From an uncultured Gallionellaceae bacterium (GTDB lineage Bacteria > Pseudomonadota > Gammaproteobacteria > Burkholderiales > Gallionellaceae), in contig CAIRAO010000200.1 of the NCBI GenBank assembly GCA_903876625.1, forward strand, positions 1-34,425: DNA of 34,425 nucleotides. Reading direction: 5' to 3'. Position 1 is the first letter of the stretch; each line of letters opens with the position of its first letter. Positions 28,206 to 34,425 of the stretch are shown piece by piece. The notes beneath the pieces were generated by a model, which searched no databases, was not told the origin of the DNA, and saw nothing but the letters and a program-made list of their open reading frames with translations. A program made the translations under genes and the position numbers.

Positions 28206-30899
28206 TTATGCCTTACTCATCAATTCCTTTAGCACATAAGGCAGTATGCCGCCATTGCGGTAGTAGTCGACTTCGATCGGCGTATCGATACGCAGCAATA
28301 ATGTGACGCTCTGCTTGCTGCCATCCTTGCGCGTGATGGCGAGTGTAATGTCTTGTTGCGGCTTCAAATTCTCGTTGATTCCGGTCAGATCGAAAGTTTC
28401 TCCGCCGCTCAAATTCAAACTTGCCAGTGAGTCGCCACCTTTGAATTGTAGCGGCAATACTCCCATACCGACCAGATTGCTGCGGTGAATACGCTCATAA
28501 CTTCTTGCGATGACGGCCTTTACACCGAGTAGTTGCGTGCCCTTTGCAGCCCAGTCTCGGCTTGAACCGGTGCCGTATTCTTCACCCGCGAAAATCACTG
28601 TTGGCGTGCCGTCGGTGATGTACTTCATCGCTGCATCGTAAATTGCCAATTGTTCGCCTTTGTAGAGGGTGTAACCACCTTCGACACGACTACCATCTGC
28701 ATTGGCTGGCAACATGAGATTTTTGATACGCACGTTGGCGAAGGTACCGCGCATCATCACTTCATGGTTGCCGCGACGCGAGCCGTAGCTGTTGAAGTCT
28801 TTTACTTCGACCTTGTGTGCTTGCAGATATTTTCCGGCGGGCGTAGTTGGCTTGAAGCTACCTGCCGGACTGATGTGGTCGGTAGTGACGGAATCGCCAA
28901 ATAGTGCCAGAGCCTTTGCACCCTTGATGTCGCCAACCTTGGGAGTGGCGGCATCGAAGAATGGCGGACGCGCGATGTAAGTGGAATCGTCCCACTGATA
29001 GCGATTACCAGTTGGCGCTGAGATTGCGTTCCACAATGGCAAGTCTTTGGTCAGATCGGAATACAGTTTGCGATACACCGCAGGATCAGCGGCAAATTTC
29101 ATTACGGTTTGTACTTCTGCACTATTCGGCCAGATATCTTTCAGATAAACAGGTTGACCATCTTTGCTTGTGCCAAGCGGATCGGTGTCGAGATTGATAT
29201 TCATCTTGCCCGCGATTGCATAAGCTACAACGAGCGGTGGGCTGGCGAGGAAGTTTGCTTTCAGGTTAGGGTGAATACGCGCTTCGAAATTTCGGTTGCC
29301 CGAGAGCACCGCTGCGCAGATCAGACCATTGTCGGTAATGGTTTTGTCGATGTCTTCACTCAGTGGTCCGGCGTTACCAATGCAAGTAGTGCATCCGTAA
29401 GCGGCGACACTGAAACCCAGTTGGGTCAAGGAATCCAGCAGGCCGGCGTTAGTCAGATATTCAGTGACGACACGCGAACCGGGAGCAAGCGAAGTCTTGA
29501 TATGCGGCGCGACTTTTAATCCTTTAGCCACGGCCTTCTTCGCCAGCAAACCGGCTGCCAGCAACACACCGGGATTTGATGTGTTGGTACAAGAAGTGAT
29601 CGCGGCAATCAGCACATCGCCATTGCCAATCTTTAGATCACCTTTGCCGGTGGCGTAACGTTGAGCCAATTTTTCAGCGGGTTGGTTGAAGCCGTTTTCA
29701 GCGATAGGTTTGCTGAACAGCGTATTGAAAGTATCTTTCATAGCCTTTAAAGCTACGCGATCTTGAGGGCGCTTTGGACCAGCCAGCGAAGGCTCAATGC
29801 TATTCAAATCAAGCTCTACCGTGCTGCTGTAATCTATGCTGCCATCTTTGGGTACGCCGAACAGACCTTGAGCTTTGAAGTAGGCTTCGAAGGCCGCCAC
29901 TTCATCATCTGTGCGTCCGGTATTGCGCATGAAGTTGACAGTGACTTCGTCGACCGGGAAGAAGCCCATGGTTGCACCGTATTCAGGCGCCATGTTGGCA
30001 ATCGTCGCACGGTCGGGCAGGGTGAGTGCGGCAGTGCCTTCACCGTAAAACTCGACGAACTTGCCGACGACTTTTTGTTTGCGCAGCAGTTCGGTGACCG
30101 TCAGTACCAAATCAGTTGCCGTTACACCTTCGCGCAATTTGCCTTTGAGATGCACACCGACAACATCCGGTGTCAGGAAATAGACCGGCTGACCCAGCAT
30201 GCCAGCTTCAGCTTCGATACCGCCAACACCCCAGCCGACTACGCCGATGCCATTGATCATGGTGGTGTGGCTGTCCGTACCCACCAATGTATCGGGATAA
30301 GTCACGCCATCTTTTTGCAACACGCCGCGCGCCAGATATTCCAGGTTGACTTGGTGCACAATGCCGATGCCGGGCGGTACGACTTTGAATGTGTCGAAGG
30401 CCTGCATGCCCCATTTCATAAAGCGGTAGCGTTCAGTGTTACGTTCGAATTCCAATTCCATGTTCAACTTCAACGCATCGGGCCGGTTGAAATAATCGAT
30501 CTGCACCGAGTGATCAACCACAAGATTGACAGGAACCAGCGGCTCAATAACCTTGGGGTCTTTGCCCTGTGCGGCAGCTGCATCGCGCATCGCGGCCAGA
30601 TCGGCAAGTAACGGAACACCGGTAAAGTCTTGCAAAACAATGCGTGCCACAACGAAAGGAATTTCTTCAGTGCGAGACGCTTTCGCTTGCCAGTTTGCCA
30701 GCTGCCGCACATGCGCTTCGGTCACTTTTTTGCCGTCGCAATTGCGCAATACCGATTCCAGAACAATGCGGATTGATACCGGCAAGCGGGAGATCTTTCC
30801 AATACCCGCCGCTTCAAGAGCAGGTAATGAATACAGGGTAGATTGCTTTCCGTTAGCAAGTTGCAATTGTTGGTGGGTATTAAACAGATTATGTGACAT
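28206..30899 (-). CDS. acnA: Aconitate hydratase A
   Basis: [106 protein letters not shown]. Confidence 0.98.
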   Translation of the reverse strand: MSHNLFNTHQQLQLANGKQSTLYSLPALEAAGIGKISRLPVSIRIVLESVLRNCDGKKVTEAHVRQLANWQAKASRTEEIPFVVARIVLQDFTGVPLLADLAAMRDAAAAQGKDPKVIEPLVPVNLVVDHSVQIDYFNRPDALKLNMELEFERNTERYRFMKWGMQAFDTFKVVPPGIGIVHQVNLEYLARGVLQKDGVTYPDTLVGTDSHTTMINGIGVVGWGVGGIEAEAGMLGQPVYFLTPDVVGVHLKGKLREGVTATDLVLTVTELLRKQKVVGKFVEFYGEGTAALTLPDRATIANMAPEYGATMGFFPVDEVTVNFMRNTGRTDDEVAAFEAYFKAQGLFGVPKDGSIDYSSTVELDLNSIEPSLAGPKRPQDRVALKAMKDTFNTLFSKPIAENGFNQPAEKLAQRYATGKGDLKIGNGDVLIAAITSCTNTSNPGVLLAAGLLAKKAVAKGLKVAPHIKTSLAPGSRVVTEYLTNAGLLDSLTQLGFSVAAYGCTTCIGNAGPLSEDIDKTITDNGLICAAVLSGNRNFEARIHPNLKANFLASPPLVVAYAIAGKMNINLDTDPLGTSKDGQPVYLKDIWPNSAEVQTVMKFAADPAVYRKLYSDLTKDLPLWNAISAPTGNRYQWDDSTYIARPPFFDAATPKVGDIKGAKALALFGDSVTTDHISPAGSFKPTTPAGKYLQAHKVEVKDFNSYGSRRGNHEVMMRGTFANVRIKNLMLPANADGSRVEGGYTLYKGEQLAIYDAAMKYITDGTPTVIFAGEEYGTGSSRDWAAKGTQLLGVKAVIARSYERIHRSNLVGMGVLPLQFKGGDSLASLNLSGGETFDLTGINENLKPQQDITLAITRKDGSKQSVTLLLRIDTPIEVDYYRNGGILPYVLKELMSKA

Positions 30900-30931
30900 G
30901 GCGAGTGGCTCCTGGGTCGGTGAGTAAGTGG

Positions 30932-31834
30932 TTAGTCTTTAAGTAATTCATCAACAATGACTTCTTTTTTTGCTCGCCGTGCGAGCATGATTGGCGTGGT
31001 GCCGTCCTGATATTTGGCATCTTTGTCTGCTTTTGATGCCAATAGCAATTTGACGATTTCAAGGTGTCCGTTGGCGCAAGCTTTATGCAAGGGAGTCCAC
31101 CCGTCTTTAGTGGCCAGGTTTACATCAGCACCGCTGGAGATCAACACTTCACAGGTAGACAAGTGCCCGCGTGTGGCAGCTTGCAACAGGGGAGTCCAGC
31201 CATGTTTGCTCTGTGCATTCAGGTTGGCATGCTTGTTGATGAGCAACTTCACGACATCGGCGTAACCATTGAATGCGGCCCAGTGTATTGGGTTATATCC
31301 CGATGTGTCTTCAACATTTATATCGGCACCATGTTCAATTAGCAGCCGGGCGATTTCTTGATTTCCATTAAATGACGAGATCATTAACGGAGTCCAGCCG
31401 CGTTCATCCCGAGTATTTAGATCGGCACCATTTACGATGAAAGCAGTGACTACTTTGAAGTTGCCGGATTCTGATGATTTTAAAAACCCCGCTGATGAAC
31501 GCTCATAGCCACTGTCTTCGATGATCTGTATATCTTCAAGTTCCACATCTTCCCAAATATCACCGGTCTTTTTTTTGGGCTTAATCCGGGTGTTCTCGCG
31601 CACTTGGCTCAAGTGAAATATTTCCGTGGCGATCTCAGTTGGGAAGCCTTGCCGTCCCGGACGATCGTTCATCATCAGTTCTTTAAAATAATCGTCGATT
31701 TGCGGGGTTTCCCACAGCTCGATTACTTTGCTGAAGACGCGCGGAAACTTCTCCTCAAGTTTATGTGGATAGAGGTCCTCTGCGCCTTGAACCATGTGCA
31801 ACATTGCTTCATTCATTTTGAGTGGACGATGCAC
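30932..31834 (-). CDS. Ankyrin-repeat protein (start 31834 or 31816)
   Basis: Five or so ANK repeats: [66 protein letters not shown]... Confidence 0.9.
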   Translation of the reverse strand: MHRPLKMNEAMLHMVQGAEDLYPHKLEEKFPRVFSKVIELWETPQIDDYFKELMMNDRPGRQGFPTEIATEIFHLSQVRENTRIKPKKKTGDIWEDVELEDIQIIEDSGYERSSAGFLKSSESGNFKVVTAFIVNGADLNTRDERGWTPLMISSFNGNQEIARLLIEHGADINVEDTSGYNPIHWAAFNGYADVVKLLINKHANLNAQSKHGWTPLLQAATRGHLSTCEVLISSGADVNLATKDGWTPLHKACANGHLEIVKLLLASKADKDAKYQDGTTPIMLARRAKKEVIVDELLKD

Positions 31835-31917
31835 AACAAATCACAATGGGGAAGTATTTTACTCGTTTAGAGAGACTTCTTCACTATGCTTTCAACATAA
31901 AATAAGTTTAGCCTAAT

Positions 31918-33432
31918 CTATTCTGCGATGACGGGTGTTTGAGAAGTCCCTTCCTTTGTTGGAGTGCGAACCAATAGTAGCAGCGGTAGCATCAGTACGA
32001 AGTTAAGTGTGGCGAAGGTGAAGCTGTCGATGTAAGCGATACTTTGTGCTTGATTCATCACTGCCCGGGCGGCAAGAGCGATACCTTGTTTATCTTGCGC
32101 GCCCAAATGAAGCGGTGCGAGATAGTGATGCAGGGCATCGCTGTATGGTGTTATGTCACCGCGCAACAATGCCCAGTTTTTTTGCGTGTCGCGCGAAAAA
32201 TAAGTGGCGAGAATAGAGATGCCCAGCGCAGAGCCAAAAGTGCGTATCAGGCTGTAAATCCCCGCAGCTTCGGCGGCAATGGTTTTTGGCAGAGTGGTGA
32301 AGGCCAGCGTCGAAATCGGTACGAAAATCAGTCCCATTCCGAAACCTTGCAAGATCATGGGCAGAATCAACTGGTTTGCATTGATGTCACCGGTGAAACG
32401 GGTCATCAGGTAATTGCCGCCGATGCTGCAAAAAATGCCGGCCAATACAAAATTTCGCGGTGGAAATTTGCCGGAAAATTTTCCAACTATAGTCATGATA
32501 AGTAACGAGGCCAATCCCCGGGGAGCCATGTATAACCCAGCATCAAAGGTCGGGTAACCCAGAAAATTTTGCAGGTCTAGCGATTGCAGCAGCATGCCGC
32601 CAAAAAATCCGACACCGATCGTGGTCATAATAAGACAGGCAACCAGAAAATTACGGTCTTTGAAAATTCGCAAATCAAACAACGGATGATGTTTCCCGGT
32701 TATTGTATAAACAAAAAAGAAAATTAAGGAAGATATCGCGATGATGGTTGCGAAGACCAAGGTTTGCGAGCTGAACCAGTCGTCCTGATTACCGCGATCC
32801 AGTACCAACTGAATCGCACCAATGCCAAGGGCAAGGGAAGTAAATCCAAACCAGTCCATGCGCCTGGCGTGCACGGCACTATCCGGCACATGCCTCACAG
32901 CGAGTATGAACGAAGCAATTCCAACGGGTAAATTGATGTAGAACGTCCAGCGCCAGCTAACCACCTCGGTAAGCCAGCCACCCAGTGTCGGGCCAAGAAT
33001 CGGGGCAACCATCACACCCATCGCCCAAATTGCCATCGCCTTGCCACGCTGTTCGCCGGGATAAGCTTGCAGCATGATCGATTGAGACAAGGGTACTAGT
33101 GATGCGCCGAACACGCCTTGCAGGAATCGGAACAATACCATCTGGGCGATGCTGGTAGCCATGCCGCACAGCGCAGAGGTAACGACAAACCCCGCAATAC
33201 TGATCAGCAGAAAACGTTTTTGTCCCAGACGATCAGTAAAATAGCCGGTGAGCGGCATGAAGATAGCTGAGGCGATCAGGTACGAGGTGAGCACCCAACT
33301 GATGTTGTCGGGCGTGGCATTAAGCTGCCCTGCCATATTGGGAAGCGCCACGTTGATAATGGTGGTGTCCAGCACTTGCATGATGGTCGCCGCCATGACA
33401 GCAATCGCAACCAATATGGGCTTGCTTTTCAT
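31918..33432 (-). CDS. emrB: DHA2-family MFS efflux transporter (EmrB-like)
   Basis: MQVLDTTIINVALPNMAGQLNATPDNISWVLTSYLIASAIFMPLTGYFTDRLGQKRFL; about 14 hydrophobic segments. Confidence 0.93.
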   Translation of the reverse strand: MKSKPILVAIAVMAATIMQVLDTTIINVALPNMAGQLNATPDNISWVLTSYLIASAIFMPLTGYFTDRLGQKRFLLISIAGFVVTSALCGMATSIAQMVLFRFLQGVFGASLVPLSQSIMLQAYPGEQRGKAMAIWAMGVMVAPILGPTLGGWLTEVVSWRWTFYINLPVGIASFILAVRHVPDSAVHARRMDWFGFTSLALGIGAIQLVLDRGNQDDWFSSQTLVFATIIAISSLIFFFVYTITGKHHPLFDLRIFKDRNFLVACLIMTTIGVGFFGGMLLQSLDLQNFLGYPTFDAGLYMAPRGLASLLIMTIVGKFSGKFPPRNFVLAGIFCSIGGNYLMTRFTGDINANQLILPMILQGFGMGLIFVPISTLAFTTLPKTIAAEAAGIYSLIRTFGSALGISILATYFSRDTQKNWALLRGDITPYSDALHHYLAPLHLGAQDKQGIALAARAVMNQAQSIAYIDSFTFATLNFVLMLPLLLLVRTPTKEGTSQTPVIAE

Positions 33433-33439
33433 GCGTGTG

Positions 33440-34425
33440 TTATTTCAATTGCACAGTTACAGTCGCCGTTGCACCGATGCGCAGGGGATGCTCAGCATCT
33501 GTCGGGGCGAACTTGATACGCACCGGCACACGCTGTGCAATCTTAACCCAATTACCCGTGGCATTTTGCGGCGGTAGCAGAGAGAAAGCCGTACCGGTAC
33601 CACCACTAAGACTTTCGACCGTGCCTTTGAAATGCTGGCCCGGATACATGTCGATCTGGATATCAACATTTTCGCCAGAATGAATGCCTGTCAATTCGGT
33701 TTCTTTATAATTGGCATCGATATGAAAACTATTGTCAGCGATCAGCGCGAAAAGCGGCACACCGATTCCAACCAAAGAGCCGGCAGTCAGGGTCAGGTTG
33801 CTGATCTGACCATCTACAGTTGCGGAGATATGTGTGTGTTCGAGGTCGAGTCTGGCCTGTGCGATCGCAGCTTGAGCATTTAATACATCACCGCGATCTT
33901 CGGGCTTATCCGGCGCAGACAGAGCTTTGTTTAATTTTGCACGGGCTTGATTAAGCGATGCCTGTAAGGCTTCCACATGAGCAAGCGAATCGTCGGCAGA
34001 TTGCCGGGAGAGAAAATTTTGCGCAACCAGCTTTTGATTTCGAGCGAGAGTGGCTTGTGCATTGGCGAGATCACTTTCGGTTTGAGTGATTTGCGCACGT
34101 GCTACGTTTATTTCAGCATTGTCCTGTCGGGCACTTTGCTGTGCCAGAGCCAAATCAGCCTGGGCGCGTTTTAAGGCAATAGCAAAAGGTGCTGTATCGA
34201 TGTCGAAAAGCAAATCACCTTTGTGAACATGCTCATTTTCCTTGATATAAACACTGCTAACCCGACCGGAAACTTGTGAAGCTATGTTTATCACATCAGC
34301 GTTGATATAGGCGTTTTCAGTGCTGCGCGAAGTGCCAGAAAAATAGAGGTACGCGATTATGCTGAACGCAATACTGATCAAAATCGACGATACAACAATT
34401 TTCCTTTTTGTATTTGAGACAAGCC
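33440..34425 (-). CDS. emrA: HlyD/EmrA-type membrane fusion protein; 5' end lies outside the window
   Basis: STENAYINADVINIASQVSGRVSSVYIKENEHVHKGDLLFDID; frame stays open past the track start (TTG 34381) to the window end (LVSNTKRKIVVSSILISIAFS...). Confidence 0.92.
   Translation of the reverse strand, partial: LVSNTKRKIVVSSILISIAFSIIAYLYFSGTSRSTENAYINADVINIASQVSGRVSSVYIKENEHVHKGDLLFDIDTAPFAIALKRAQADLALAQQSARQDNAEINVARAQITQTESDLANAQATLARNQKLVAQNFLSRQSADDSLAHVEALQASLNQARAKLNKALSAPDKPEDRGDVLNAQAAIAQARLDLEHTHISATVDGQISNLTLTAGSLVGIGVPLFALIADNSFHIDANYKETELTGIHSGENVDIQIDMYPGQHFKGTVESLSGGTGTAFSLLPPQNATGNWVKIAQRVPVRIKFAPTDAEHPLRIGATATVTVQLK

Noticed and set aside
29763-30611. 282-aa ORF antisense to acnA
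   Set aside because: Long, but lies wholly within acnA on the opposite strand; typical frame shadow of a conserved coding sequence.

Overview
The window looks like a betaproteobacterial chromosome segment, possibly Gallionellaceae-like (inference from protein content only). Two conserved housekeeping blocks flank an accessory region.

Left block (+ strand): leuB, asd, fimV, a CbiQ-like membrane protein, truA.

Right block (mostly - strand): valS, holC, a NUDIX hydrolase, an NAD(P)H-hydrate epimerase, ppdK, acnA, an ankyrin protein, and EmrB/EmrA efflux genes (emrA runs off the window edge).

The accessory region (about 7.1-19.4 kb) carries: a SUMF1-fold lipoprotein-like protein; a BrnT-type TA locus whose toxin has an in-frame amber stop; a type IV pilin with a sigma-54-like promoter, followed by a GT-C/TPR (TMTC-like) membrane protein; a RelE-type TA locus whose toxin has an in-frame TGA at a probable Trp position, lying between two copies of the 3' end of a bepA-like gene; a Ser/Thr kinase fused to a cyclic-nucleotide-binding domain; a 112-aa unknown protein overlapping a TPR O-GlcNAc-transferase-like (GT41) gene; and a rhodanese/TusA pair.

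Two REPIN-like inverted-repeat elements of the same GC-rich family sit at the two edges of this region. Two more copies of the same motif lie in frame inside the valS reading frame. All calls come from reading the sequence; no database search was run.
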